The notes beneath the pieces were generated by a model, which worked only from the letters and a program-made list of their open reading frames with translations, had not been told where the DNA came from and did no database searches. A program made the position numbers and the translations under genes. A stretch of DNA of 64,000 nt from an archaeon (GTDB taxonomy: Archaea; Thermoproteota; Nitrososphaeria; Nitrososphaerales; UBA183), in contig JAKASI010000003.1 of assembly GCA_021828185.1 (NCBI GenBank), positions 186,001-250,000 of the forward strand. Direction: 5' to 3'. This document shows positions 51,547 to 60,232 of this stretch, in pieces. Position 1 is the first letter of the stretch. Each line of letters opens with the position of its first letter.

Positions 51547-51972
51547 ATGAACAAGGACCCCAACCAAGTTCGCGTGCTCTTTGTGTGCGTTGAGAACGCG
51601 GGCCGGAGCCAGATGGCCGAGGCCTTCGCCCTGAGGAGGGGGCTCAAGGCTGCGAGCGCAGGGACCGTGCCCGCCGGATTGGTAAACCCGATGGTGGTGG
51701 CAGCGATGGCCGAGAAGGCGTTCAGCATCGCAGCCAGCAAGCCGAAGATGCTCACAACGGAGATGATTGAACAGGCGGACATCGTTGTCACCATGGGGTG
51801 CTCGGTCGAGGAGGTCTGCCCCAGGCCCATGCTCGCCAAGATGCAGAGGAAACTGATCGACTGGAGCCTCGAGGACCCCAAGGGGAAATCACTCCCCGAG
51901 GTGAGGAGAATCAGGGATGAGATTGAGAGATTGGTCGAGGACCTCTCTCTGTCGATGAAGAAGAGGGCATGA
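51547..51972 (+). CDS. arsC: Arsenate reductase ArsC, low-molecular-weight phosphatase type
   Basis: The 141-residue enzyme reduces arsenate to arsenite. It has the P-loop C14-x5-R20 (CVENAGRSQMAE), and the resolving cysteines C85 and C91 (TMGCSVEEVCP) as in thioredoxin-coupled ArsC. It follows acr3 by 13 bases and completes the arsenic operon. The thioredoxin gene at 8645 could supply electrons. Confidence 0.93.
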   Translation: MNKDPNQVRVLFVCVENAGRSQMAEAFALRRGLKAASAGTVPAGLVNPMVVAAMAEKAFSIAASKPKMLTTEMIEQADIVVTMGCSVEEVCPRPMLAKMQRKLIDWSLEDPKGKSLPEVRRIRDEIERLVEDLSLSMKKRA

Positions 51973-52058
51973 ACCGTCTGGCGGCCAGCCGGTAGACGCG
52001 TGGTGCCGAACTAGGTCGGACGCCCGCAGCCGCACATGGCATTCGTCGGCCGGTCTCC

Positions 52059-52630
52059 CTAGCCCGGCGTGGCGAGAGGGGCGCCGCAGCTCGGGCAGTT
52101 CGTCATCCCCGGAGCGAGAGTGATCATGCCTCCGTGGTAGGCGCACTTGACCATGATTATCGGGTTCGCCGGAGCGCTCACGACCACCTGCGGAGGGGCC
52201 GGCAGTATGCTGGGAGTCACCTCTCTGGTCACGTCCGGACGTCCTTTCACGTTCGCCACCGCCTTCAGGCTGTAGATGATTGCCCGTTCCCCCTGGATGG
52301 CAGGTACCTTGGCATGGTCACCTCGAACGGGTACTCGAGGCCGTTCCCCTTCTGAGCGTCGAAAGCCTGAGAGATTATCACGTTCTGCGAGTAGCGGGTG
52401 TCCTTCTTCTCGGCCGTCCTTCGGATATTCTGGTTGCCCTCCCGTACCCACATTTCCTCTGTGTACTTTTCCCAGACGCGGAGTTCCATGCGCACGTGTT
52501 CCACCTGGAAGTTCTCTTCAGGCACGAGGACGGCTTTGCCCTTGATGGGGGCCCCCTCGGTCACCGAGATGTTTTCTACGCTCAGGCTCATCTGCGCCTT
52601 CAGGGGGAGCGGGCGCTTGAAGAAGCTCAT
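52059..52630 (-). pseudogene. Spo0M/arrestin-like protein with zinc ribbon, split by one frameshift
   Basis: The first frame reads LKAQMSLSVENISVTEGAPI, GKAVLVPEENFQVEHVRMEL, and EYPFEVTMP. At a C-run near 52311 one base is missing, and the second frame resumes as KVPAIQGERAIIYSLKAVAN, VKGRPDVTREVTP, then KCAYHGGMITLAPGMTNCPS-type zinc ribbon. The two parts make one Spo0M-like beta sandwich plus a C-terminal zinc ribbon. The defect could be a sequencing error, as the rest looks well conserved. Confidence 0.65.
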
Positions 52631-52795
52631 GGACAGCCGAGGCCTCGGGAACGCGCTATAACCGTTGTCGGGCGATCGGCCATCCGAGGCCGACTGAAGC
52701 CAGCAACCAGTTTCGCCCGTCGTGCTCCGCCGAGAAACCCCCCAGAACCAGAGTTTCCACTACGCGCGACTGCCAGTCCGCATGGTGTCATGATT

Positions 52796-53395
52796 TCAGA
52801 CAGGACTTGGCTGAAGCGAGACCTGAGCGTTCTCATTGATGGAGAGGAACGCGACCGCCATGAGGATGAAAGCGATGGGGATGATGATGAACCCGACCAC
52901 GAGTATCGTGGTGGCGGCTCCGATGAGAAAGAGGAACCCTGCCGTCCCGAACATCCCAATGTTGAGTGCCTTCCCGATCTTGCTGTAGCCTCTCCGCAGG
53001 AACACGCCGGACACCGTGAGGAGAACCCACACCACTACTATCCCAAGGAGGGCCCACATGATTAACCCGACCCAGTCGCCCGTCGGTATCGTGGACGGGT
53101 TGAAGTTGGAGCCGAAGTCTGCAAAGTTCAGGTTGTTGAGACCCATGAACCGGAAGAAGCTTGCGACGAGGACGAAGAAGCCCACGACGACGCCGACGAT
53201 GGTGACGACTATCGAGATAACCACGTCGTTGAAAATCGACGAATCCTTGACGATCTCTGAAACATACTTCACGGCGAAGAGCACCAGGACGAGACCTGCT
53301 ATGCAGAGCAGCCAGCCGATGCTTGGAACAGGCAGGAGGAGAGCGAGAATCGAACCTACTCCACCGTAAGTCTTCGCTTGGCCGAGCGTGGCCAT
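52796..53395 (-). CDS. DUF996-type membrane protein
   Basis: The 199-residue protein has about five hydrophobic helices, with the DUF996 start TLGQAKTYGGVGSILALLLPVPSIGWLLCIAGLVLVLFAVKYVSE and a late YSKIGKALNIGMFGTAGFLFLIGAAT. The family is widespread in archaea without a known role. It is separate from the coiled-coil protein gene by 168 bases in which I see no gene. Confidence 0.85.
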   Translation of the reverse strand: MATLGQAKTYGGVGSILALLLPVPSIGWLLCIAGLVLVLFAVKYVSEIVKDSSIFNDVVISIVVTIVGVVVGFFVLVASFFRFMGLNNLNFADFGSNFNPSTIPTGDWVGLIMWALLGIVVVWVLLTVSGVFLRRGYSKIGKALNIGMFGTAGFLFLIGAATTILVVGFIIIPIAFILMAVAFLSINENAQVSLQPSPV

Positions 53396-53563
53396 TTATC
53401 CACGCCATCCCTGCGTCTGTATTTAGGGCGAAGAGACGTTTCCCATGGCTGAAAAACGAGTGAAGGTGCGCGCGGGGACTCCCGGCGGGGCTGGCCGACT
53501 ACCCGAGGGTTCACCGCCACAGTGCCCCGTCTGAGGGCGTAGACGGTCCGGCTTCTCGGAGCT

Positions 53564-54643
53564 TCAGCCTTGGGAATCCTGGCTGTCAGAGTCGGACGAG
53601 CTCGTCGCTACGACGAAGGTCAATTCCGACTTGGACTCTTCCGCCGGAGGCTCCTGGGCGGGGGCTGGCTTGGCCGGAACGGCCGCGGTCGGATTTGCTT
53701 CTGCAAATACCTCCGTCTTCAGCTCCGCGAGCTTGGTCCCGACTTCGCGTATCTCTGGGGCTTCCTCCCCCGAAGGCTGCGGCACAACAGGCGTAACCTC
53801 GGCCACCGCTTCAGGCGCGACAGGGGTGGGGGCTGTGGGAATCACAGGCCTCACGGTCGGCGCCGGCTCGGCCGGGGAAGGCTCTTCGGGCTCGGTCGGC
53901 CCGGATTGCGCTGGTAGCTCCTCTTCTGCGAGCGGTCCGCCGCCAGTCACCTCTTCGGCTAGTTGGACCACCTTGGAGACGAGCTCGTCGTATGTCGATT
54001 GAGGGACTTGCTCTTCGAGCGCGGCCTTGAGCTCCCTGACCGTGGCTTCGCTTGACTCCAGCTGCTCCCTGGGCACCATGGATGAAATCGCGGCCTCGAG
54101 TTCCTGCACCTTCTCCTTCAGAGCCTCGTGGTCTGAAGATGGGACCATGCCACCCAGCCGCCTTGTCGCCTCTTCGTAGCGCCGCTGAAGCGCAGCGTAC
54201 TCCCCCTTGGCGACCATCCCGCCGACCTGCTCTTCGAGCTCCTTCGCCTTCGAGAGGCTCTGCTGGTGCACGGCCGCCGGGACCGTCCCCTGTGAGATCT
54301 TGAAGAGGAGGGAGTCCATCGTCCTTCCCTGGGCTTCCACCGTCTTTGCCAGGGCAGCGAATTGAGCTCCCACGTCTGCGACCTGCTTGCCGAGGCCGAC
54401 GTTCCTCTGAAGTTCTGCCTTGGTCCGGGTGAGCTCCTTCTCCTGATCAGACAGCTTCCTCTCCTGGTCGGAGATGGTCTTCTCCATGCCTGTGATTTTG
54501 TCCTCGAATTCTAGCACTATCTCATGGTGCTCCTTCTTCGTGATCGTCTGGCGCAGTTGCGCCTCAAGCGCCTTGCACCTCTGCGCGAGCTTCTTCGCGT
54601 CCTCTGCCGGGTTCTCTGCCTTGCTCAAGTTCCCCATATGCAC
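53564..54643 (-). CDS. Long coiled-coil protein with Pro/Ala-rich C-terminus
   Basis: The 359-residue cytosolic protein has about 200 residues of heptad-like helix (LAQRCKALEAQLRQTITKKEHH, EEATRRLGGMVPSSDHEALK) and recurring unit MVPSSDH-MVPREQL-QVPQSTY, about 35 residues apart, which marks a repeated coiled-coil with a conserved V-P-x-S/R kink. A Pro/Ala/Glu-rich tail follows. It may be a structural or scaffold protein. The family is not recognised. Confidence 0.7.
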   Translation of the reverse strand: MHMGNLSKAENPAEDAKKLAQRCKALEAQLRQTITKKEHHEIVLEFEDKITGMEKTISDQERKLSDQEKELTRTKAELQRNVGLGKQVADVGAQFAALAKTVEAQGRTMDSLLFKISQGTVPAAVHQQSLSKAKELEEQVGGMVAKGEYAALQRRYEEATRRLGGMVPSSDHEALKEKVQELEAAISSMVPREQLESSEATVRELKAALEEQVPQSTYDELVSKVVQLAEEVTGGGPLAEEELPAQSGPTEPEEPSPAEPAPTVRPVIPTAPTPVAPEAVAEVTPVVPQPSGEEAPEIREVGTKLAELKTEVFAEANPTAAVPAKPAPAQEPPAEESKSELTFVVATSSSDSDSQDSQG

Positions 54644-54790
54644 CCGGTCTGCTCGAGCGCCGAAACGACTCTAATTCTGGGAAGTCAAGAATGCTAAACC
54701 CTCTGATAAAGCGAAGGCAATCCTATCGCCCGGAAAGGGCGTTCGTCTTGCGGGGAAGCACTTCTGTGTTTGTCCGGCGCTTTACTTTCC

Positions 54791-54807
54791 GCCTGAACTG
54801 TTTAGGC
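54791..54807 (+). promoter_or_regulatory. Copy 1 of the GCCTGAAC-type palindrome
   Basis: GCCTGAACTGTTTAGGC is one of three closely similar 17-base palindromes (see also 58452 and 61706). It ends 37 bases before the start of the AhpD-like gene, just upstream of its AT-poor TATA region, the position expected of an activator site. Confidence 0.6.
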
Positions 54808-54843
54808 ACGCATTCAAGTGCGTGCGAAGAGCCCACCCAGGGT

Positions 54844-55446
54844 ATGACAGCTTCAAGATCGAGGAACCTTGAGGAGCCTTTCCTTGCGCCGATCGAAGAG
54901 CCGAAGGACCCTGTTCTGAGACAGATCTTCGCTGCGCAGAAAGCGTACCTTGGAAAAGTGATCACCCCGTCGAAGGTGCACAGCGCCCGTCTCCCGCCGG
55001 CCTTCGCCCAGTTCTACGGCAAGATCGGCGAGCTGGACAGGGAGCTTGGTCTCTCTCCCGAGATGGCCCTCCTCATAAGGGGGCAGGTCGCGCGCCTCAA
55101 CGTCTGCCTCTTCTGCATGGACAGCGAGAGAGCGGCGGCCATCCAGAGATCAATGAACCAGGCCAAGTTCGACGCCCTAGACGAGTACGACGTCAGCCCG
55201 GTTTTCACAGATGCGGAAAGGGCCGCGCTGGATTACGTGACCCGTCTTACCAAGGACAAGAAGGTGGACCCGGGGGTCTTCGACCGCGTGGCGAGGTATT
55301 ACTCGGAACGGGAGATATGTGAGATGGTGTATCTGGTCGCCAGCGAGCACGTCTACAACATGACCAACATCGGCCTGAACATTCACTCGGACATGCTGTG
55401 CGACCTCGCGAAGAAGAGAAGGTACGAACAAACCGAGAAAGCCTGA
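54844..55446 (+). CDS. Carboxymuconolactone decarboxylase/AhpD-like protein
   Basis: The 200-residue protein has the AhpD core: LLIRGQVARLNVCLFCMDSERAA (redox CxxC), LDEYDVSPVFTDAERAALDYVTRL and a C-terminal helix. AhpD-like proteins reduce peroxidases or act as decarboxylases. ATG 54844 is chosen because upstream codons overlap the regulatory motif. A copy of the palindromic motif sits 37 bases before the ATG, linking it to the regulon. Confidence 0.88.
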   Translation: MTASRSRNLEEPFLAPIEEPKDPVLRQIFAAQKAYLGKVITPSKVHSARLPPAFAQFYGKIGELDRELGLSPEMALLIRGQVARLNVCLFCMDSERAAAIQRSMNQAKFDALDEYDVSPVFTDAERAALDYVTRLTKDKKVDPGVFDRVARYYSEREICEMVYLVASEHVYNMTNIGLNIHSDMLCDLAKKRRYEQTEKA

Positions 55447-55549
55447 ACTCGCGTGAACGACGAACCTTGACGTTCACTTCCATGCCTGAGGGTCCACCGC
55501 GCCCGGCCAAGGAGACAGCATACTGCGCCGAGGTGAAGGCGGTGGAGGG

Positions 55550-56414
55550 TCAGGACGATTTTCTAATCGCGAAATAAGTCAGCGCCACAGCAGCGGCGAA
55601 GAGCACCGCTGCAAAGAAGCTGACCGGGAACTCCGGGATTCCGGTTTCACCTGACGTGCTCGAATTTGGGGTCGTGGACGCAGAAGTCACGCTCGTAGTG
55701 CTGCTGGCAGACTGGGAAGATTCGGTGGCTGCAGTTGATGCGATCGTTGAGGAAGCGCTGCTCGAAGTCGTGGAAAGAGCCGACGTGGTGGACGACATGG
55801 TCGTGGTCGCCCCGGAATACGCCGGCGAGAGGGCGTAGCCCATCGAACCCGGCAGAGTGTAGTAGCTTGCGACCTGGTCTACCTGGTGGGCTCCTGACAG
55901 TTGATACAGAGCATACAGGTTGAGGGTCGAGGGGTGGCGGACGGCATCGAAACTCCCGCTGAAGTGGTTCATCAGATCGGACGACTGCGCTGTGTGCCAC
56001 AGGCCGAGACGGCGTCCGAGCTCGTGCTCCGCGATATCCTGCATGGCCACGTCAAGTTCCATCGGGTTACCTGAAGGGTCCTCCGCCATGGTCTCCTTTC
56101 CTCCCACCCCTATGACGACGTCGTTCCTGAAGCGCACCCCTTCCCTGCGCATGCGAGTGACCATCCCGGAGATATCCTCGACTTCGCGCGAAATGGCTCC
56201 ACCCGCCAGGTTCCTGGGACCTCCCGTCGGGCATCGGCCGACCCCCTCCTGCCGAGGGGTTGGGCTTGCTCAGGACGGGGCGAAGCTCGCCGCGCTCCAG
56301 CATGGCGAAGTTCGGGCCCGGATGCATCACTTCTTTGAGTCCGAGGCGGGCGATGCAGAATGCGATGGACTTGCCGACGTCAATGACTATGTAACGGACT
56401 TGCACCTTCGGCAT
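55550..56414 (-). pseudogene. VOC gene fused by deletion to a matrixin-like metalloprotease tail with a PEF-type sorting signal
   Basis: From ATG 56414 the reading is KVQVRYIVIDVGKSIAFCIA (VOC), frameshifts near 56200 to DISGMVTRMRREGVRFRNDV, GKETMAEDPSGNPMEL, then crosses into DVAMQDIAEHELGRRLGLWH with the zincin motif mutated (HELGR instead of HELGH), SSDLMNHFSG, a Ser/Thr-rich linker, IPEFPVSFFAAVLFAAAVAL and basic residues. The IPEFP-helix-basic tail resembles archaeosortase-type sorting signals. It is a composite remnant. Confidence 0.65.
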
Positions 56415-56467
56415 TGGGAGCCCTTCAGCCATTTCAGGGCTAAGATCGCTTTCTCCACAATTGGGGT

Positions 56468-57412
56468 TCACTGCGCCCCCGCCCGTTGTCCGCCACGGCC
56501 CCGGACGCCTGGAATCGTCCCTGACGAGACGAGTATCGAGAGCCCGATCACCACCGCCCCTACCCACTGGACGGAGCTCAGGCTCTCCCCCAGCAAGAGA
56601 AACGAAAGCCCGACCCCCACGACGATCTCGACCAGGAGGAGGACTGCCGACTGGGAGGCCCCGGTGTAGGATAACCCCCTGGTGTACATAGCCAGCGCCA
56701 CCACGGTGCACGGGATGCCGAGCCAGAGCAGGGCCAGCAGCCCCCAGGGCTGTATGAAGCCCACAGCCGAAGGCGGGCCGCCCACGAATACCACGGGAGC
56801 TGATTCGATGGTCATCACGACCATCAGGGCGAAGGAGCTTGAAAGCGAGGAGATATGGAGTTTCTTGCTCATGACGATGAAGACGGTGTACCCCAGCGCC
56901 GAACCGATGAGGAGGAGGTCCCCCAGAGCGGTCCCTCCAGAAGCAAGGCTCGACGAGTAGACGAGGACGACGCCGAAGACCCCCACGACGACCCCGGCCA
57001 GGGCTCCGGCGTTGGGCCGCTCTTTCAACACGAAATAAGCCACGACTGGGGTGAAGATGACGAAGAGGTTTGACAGAAGCGATGCCAGCGACGCCCCGGC
57101 CATATCCTGACCGACGAACTGAGAGAGGAACCCGGCCGTGTAGACGGCCCCCAGGGCCCACATCCACGGCTTCCTAAGTTCGGGCCATACCCTGGCTGAC
57201 CTGTAGAAGATCCCGATGAGCAGGACTGCTACGCTCGCGACCAGGAACCGCTCGAAGAGCAGCATGTAGGGGTTGACGTAATGCAGCCCCATGGATATGG
57301 CGACGAAGCTTGTCCCCCAGATTAGCCCAGCCCCGGTGGTCAGCACAACACCGTTCGGCCCGTGTCCGGAAGTCAGTGGGACTTCTCTCCGGTAGCGGGA
57401 CACCCCTCCCAT
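56468..57412 (-). CDS. EamA (DMT superfamily) transporter
   Basis: The 314-residue protein has ten helices in two EamA repeats: LTTGAGLIWGTSFVAISMGL, VAYFVLKERPNAGALAGVVVG, and the second LLVEIVVGVGLSFLLLGESLSSVQWVGAVVI (the diagnostic E-x-L/x-W at the end). It exports metabolites or amino acids. It starts at ATG 57412 and is separate from its neighbours. Bases 57413-57558 carry no gene that I can support. Confidence 0.87.
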   Translation of the reverse strand: MGGVSRYRREVPLTSGHGPNGVVLTTGAGLIWGTSFVAISMGLHYVNPYMLLFERFLVASVAVLLIGIFYRSARVWPELRKPWMWALGAVYTAGFLSQFVGQDMAGASLASLLSNLFVIFTPVVAYFVLKERPNAGALAGVVVGVFGVVLVYSSSLASGGTALGDLLLIGSALGYTVFIVMSKKLHISSLSSSFALMVVMTIESAPVVFVGGPPSAVGFIQPWGLLALLWLGIPCTVVALAMYTRGLSYTGASQSAVLLLVEIVVGVGLSFLLLGESLSSVQWVGAVVIGLSILVSSGTIPGVRGRGGQRAGAQ

Positions 57413-57558
57413 CCTTCGAAAGACTCAGGCTCGATTAAGTTCTCCACGGCGCCACTCGGGTCATCGTGGCTTCAGAGGGTATGAAAGACTGTCGCGTTGA
57501 GGTGTCGCGAGTCGCAACGGTGTTCGTGTCTTCGTCGGCTTCCCGCAGTGAGTCAGCG

Positions 57559-57945
57559 CTAGTGCATCTTTGGCCTGTTTAACCTTACCGCTTCGAGGAC
57601 GAGCGCCTTCAGCGCTGCCTCGTCCACGCTGTCGCCTTCATGGGAGTCGATGGCACGGACCGTTTTGCTGTCCAGGCGGGTGTTGAAGAGCGTCTTCGGA
57701 TCATTAATCTGCGCGCCTTTGGGGAAGGTGAGCCTCACAGCGTTCTTGAGAGTGTTCCCCATGCAGATGATTCCGTCGTGAGACCAGACCGGGACCCCCA
57801 TGGGGTTGCTCGGCTTCTTCCACTTCACTTCCTCGACCACGCCGGGGTCGGCCTTCTGAATCACAGCCCGCAGCTGGGACAGCCTATCGCCCCGCCAGCT
57901 GCCTGCCTTCCTGACTATGGCATCGATCTGCTGCGAGGGCGACTT
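57559..57945 (-). CDS. DUF1801 protein, start codon not canonical
   Basis: The frame matches DUF1801/YdhG-type proteins: QQIDAIVRKAGSWRGDRLSQ, KWKKPSNPMGVPVWSHDGII, NTLKNAVRLTFPKGAQINDP and LDSKTVRAIDSHEGDSVDEA. The first GTG (57864) would cut 27 conserved residues. The family start corresponds to AAG at 57945, where an ATG would be expected after a GGAAAG ribosome-binding site. It follows the gene at 57971 closely, so it is in the same unit under the motif at 58452. Confidence 0.78.
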   Translation of the reverse strand, partial: KSPSQQIDAIVRKAGSWRGDRLSQLRAVIQKADPGVVEEVKWKKPSNPMGVPVWSHDGIICMGNTLKNAVRLTFPKGAQINDPKTLFNTRLDSKTVRAIDSHEGDSVDEAALKALVLEAVRLNRPKMH

Positions 57946-57970
57946 TCCTTTCTGGGAAGGACTCGACCTC

Positions 57971-58405
57971 TCACCCCGCCGCCCTTTTCACAAGTGCACC
58001 AATCCGTGCCTCTTCGGCGGAAGTCAGCTCCTTCAGGGCGAAAGCGACCGGCCACATGGCGCCTTCATCGAGCTTTGCTTTGTCGCTGAAGCCGAGGGTC
58101 GCGTACCTCGTCTTGAACTTCCCCGCATCCTGGAAGAAGCAGATGACCTTGCCGTCCTTGTTGGCGTAGGCGGGCATCCCGTACCATGTTCTAGGAGTCA
58201 GTGATGGGGCGCTCGTCTTGATAATCGTGTGGACCCTCTTTGCCATGGCGCGGTCCGGCTCAGGCATACCGGCGATTTTCGCGAGCGCAGCTGTCTCTCC
58301 GTCCGCTTCGCCCCCCCTCCTCTCCTTCACGTACTCCCTCATCGCGGCTTTTTCCTCGTCTGTGAACCCCGCGGACTTGCGGGCTTGCGCGGACTTGGGC
58401 TTCAT
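57971..58405 (-). CDS. DUF1801/YdhG-like protein
   Basis: The 144-residue protein has an N-terminal helix [16 protein letters not shown], then a YdhG/DUF1801 fold: [49 protein letters not shown] and a C-terminal helix. These proteins resemble frataxin-like iron chaperones but their role is unknown. It starts at ATG 58405; a copy of the palindromic motif lies 47 bases upstream. It is likely cotranscribed with the next DUF1801 gene. Confidence 0.85.
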   Translation of the reverse strand: MKPKSAQARKSAGFTDEEKAAMREYVKERRGGEADGETAALAKIAGMPEPDRAMAKRVHTIIKTSAPSLTPRTWYGMPAYANKDGKVICFFQDAGKFKTRYATLGFSDKAKLDEGAMWPVAFALKELTSAEEARIGALVKRAAG

Positions 58406-58451
58406 TATTGGACCCGGGAGCCTTGGCAGGTCCTGCTACTTATCAAGCCTT

Positions 58452-58468
58452 GCCTGAACAGTCTAGGC
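58452..58468 (-). promoter_or_regulatory. Copy 2 of the GCCTGAAC-type palindrome
   Basis: GCCTGAACAGTCTAGGC, extended on both sides to TTGCC and GGCAA, has the best symmetry of the three. It lies 47 bases before the start of the DUF1801-like gene and upstream of a GATAAG TATA-like element. Confidence 0.6.
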
Positions 58469-58544
58469 AAAGAACTGTGGTTGGTACTCTGAATAGGGGC
58501 GAGGTCTGCCTCTCACAGCGATGCCGCGCGTTTGGCCGAGGGGT

Positions 58545-59270
58545 CTAGGGAAGCAGTTTCTCTCTGCTGATCAACCGGCCCGACGCGAAGTACGCGCCCC
58601 CCGACATGAAGACTATGGCCGCAGCGAGCAGGAGGTCCACGAGAAAAGCCGACGAAGGGACTATGAAGGGCAGGATGTATGAGGGCATGACCGTGAAGAC
58701 CCCTATGGCCATGCCGAGGGGCTGGTTCGAGCCTACTCTCTGCTTCTGGAGGGAGCTGAAGGACATCATGAGGAGCGTGCCGAAGGCGACGGCCGGGAGT
58801 GAGATGGCGACCACTAGGCCCGAGACTTCCAACGTCATCACCCCGCCCCCTGCGAACACGCCTGCGGCGATGTCGAGGACCACTTCGAAGGAGACGACGG
58901 CAACTGAGAGAATCAGGGCCGCCTTGAGATACTGCCTGTATACGTCCCTCTGGTTCATCCCCAGCGAAAGGAAATACTCGAGGACCCCGTTGTTCTTGTC
59001 GTACACGAAGAGGAGAAGCACGGGCGTGGCGAAGATGAGAGCTGCGAAGGCCTGGAGCGGGACTGCGATGAAAGGGAGCCCGGACGAAACGATGTCGCTG
59101 GCTGCGCTCGTCGAGTTTGCTGGAACTCCAGTCATGGCGACGTTCCCAACCAACCCCGGCAGGCTCGAGAGCACCAACCCGACTACGGCCATGAGCACTC
59201 CCATGATCGGATAGGTCTTCGACAGGGAGACGCTCCGCTTGGCGATTATCATGCCCCTGTAGTTCGTCAT
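58545..59270 (-). CDS. ABC-2 type transporter permease
   Basis: The 241-residue permease has six hydrophobic helices. The cytosolic coupling helix region VYDKNNGVLEYFLSLGMNQRD follows helix 2, as in NatB-like ABC-2 permeases. Its start overlaps the stop of the ATPase gene (ATGA). The substrate is unknown. It is transcribed from the promoter shared with the ATPase near 60206. Confidence 0.85.
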   Translation of the reverse strand: MTNYRGMIIAKRSVSLSKTYPIMGVLMAVVGLVLSSLPGLVGNVAMTGVPANSTSAASDIVSSGLPFIAVPLQAFAALIFATPVLLLFVYDKNNGVLEYFLSLGMNQRDVYRQYLKAALILSVAVVSFEVVLDIAAGVFAGGGVMTLEVSGLVVAISLPAVAFGTLLMMSFSSLQKQRVGSNQPLGMAIGVFTVMPSYILPFIVPSSAFLVDLLLAAAIVFMSGGAYFASGRLISREKLLP

Positions 59271-60166
59271 CTGGCTTCGCCGGTCCCCCCTCCGCTTCGG
59301 AGAGCTTCTGTCTGGTTCTCCGGAGAGTCGAAGAGATCCTGCAGAGGATTGCCGAGCTCTCTCATCTCCGTGATTATGACACCCCTTTCGACGAGCTCCT
59401 TCAGCAGAAGCCCAGCCTCTTCGGGGCTGTCGAAGCTCATGACATAGTACCCTCCTTCGCCCATTCTGGCTCTCACCATCTTGGAGATGTCGGTCTTTGT
59501 CCTGAACCCGACGCGATACTCCTTCGATTTGATGTCGGAAATCTTCCCGTAGTAGCCTATGACGCCGTCACGCACCAGGATCAGGTTCGTGCCCACATCC
59601 CTCGCCTCGTACAGGTTGTGGGAGGAGTAGAGCACAATCCTGTCCTTCGATAGCTCGAGCAGGATGTCACGTATCTCCTTCGAGACTGCAGGGTCCACGT
59701 TGGAGGTCGGCTCGTCCAAGAGGTAGATGTCCCTCTCAGTGAGGAACACCTTTGCGATGGAGACGCGTTTCTTCTGGCCTTGGGAGAGGTCTGAGACCTT
59801 CTTGTCCTTCAGCTGCTCCAGCTGCAGAAGGGCGACGGCCTCGTCCGCGCTCCCTCCCTCGATCTTGGCGTAGAAGTCGAGGGCCTTCCAGACCGTCATC
59901 TCTTCTGGTACGGCGTTGTAGTGGGACAGGTAGTTTATCCTCTTCCGTGCACCCTTCGACCTGACCAGGTCTTCACCGTCGAAGAGGAGGCTCCCGGAAT
60001 AGGGCTCAAGTATCCCCGCTATGGTCCTGAAGAGGGTCGTCTTCCCTGCTCCGTTCGGGCCGAGGACGACGTAGATTGCCGACTCCTGTGCCTTGAACGT
60101 GATGTCGTGTAGAACGGGGGTGCCGTCATACCCTGAAGTCACCCCTGCTAGTTCGAGCGTGTGCAA
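59267..60166 (-). CDS. ABC transporter ATPase
   Basis: The 299-residue ATPase has Walker A LGPNGAGKTT (residues 36-44), signature LSQGQKKRVSIAKV, Walker B IYLLDEPTSNVDPA and switch His in LYSSHNLYEARD. The C-terminal 80 residues are an ABC-2-typical extension. It is first in the two-gene exporter operon and divergent from its winged-helix regulator. Start is ATG or GTG-like at 60166, about 40 bases from the shared TATA. Confidence 0.92.
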   Translation of the reverse strand: MHTLELAGVTSGYDGTPVLHDITFKAQESAIYVVLGPNGAGKTTLFRTIAGILEPYSGSLLFDGEDLVRSKGARKRINYLSHYNAVPEEMTVWKALDFYAKIEGGSADEAVALLQLEQLKDKKVSDLSQGQKKRVSIAKVFLTERDIYLLDEPTSNVDPAVSKEIRDILLELSKDRIVLYSSHNLYEARDVGTNLILVRDGVIGYYGKISDIKSKEYRVGFRTKTDISKMVRARMGEGGYYVMSFDSPEEAGLLLKELVERGVIITEMRELGNPLQDLFDSPENQTEALRSGGGTGEAR

Positions 60167-60200
60167 TCCGCGTCCCCTCTGCTCCCAGGCCCTTCGCGGT

Positions 60201-60211
60201 GGTTATATGGA
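60201..60211. promoter_or_regulatory. Bidirectional TATA box between ABC exporter and regulator
   Basis: GGTTATATGGA (CCATATAACC on the minus strand) is centred 26-27 bases before ATG 60233 of the regulator and about 40 bases before the ATPase start. One near-palindromic TATA element can thus serve both genes, which couples regulator and exporter expression. Confidence 0.5.
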
Positions 60212-60232
60212 TGGGGGAAGCGCTTTCCGCAT

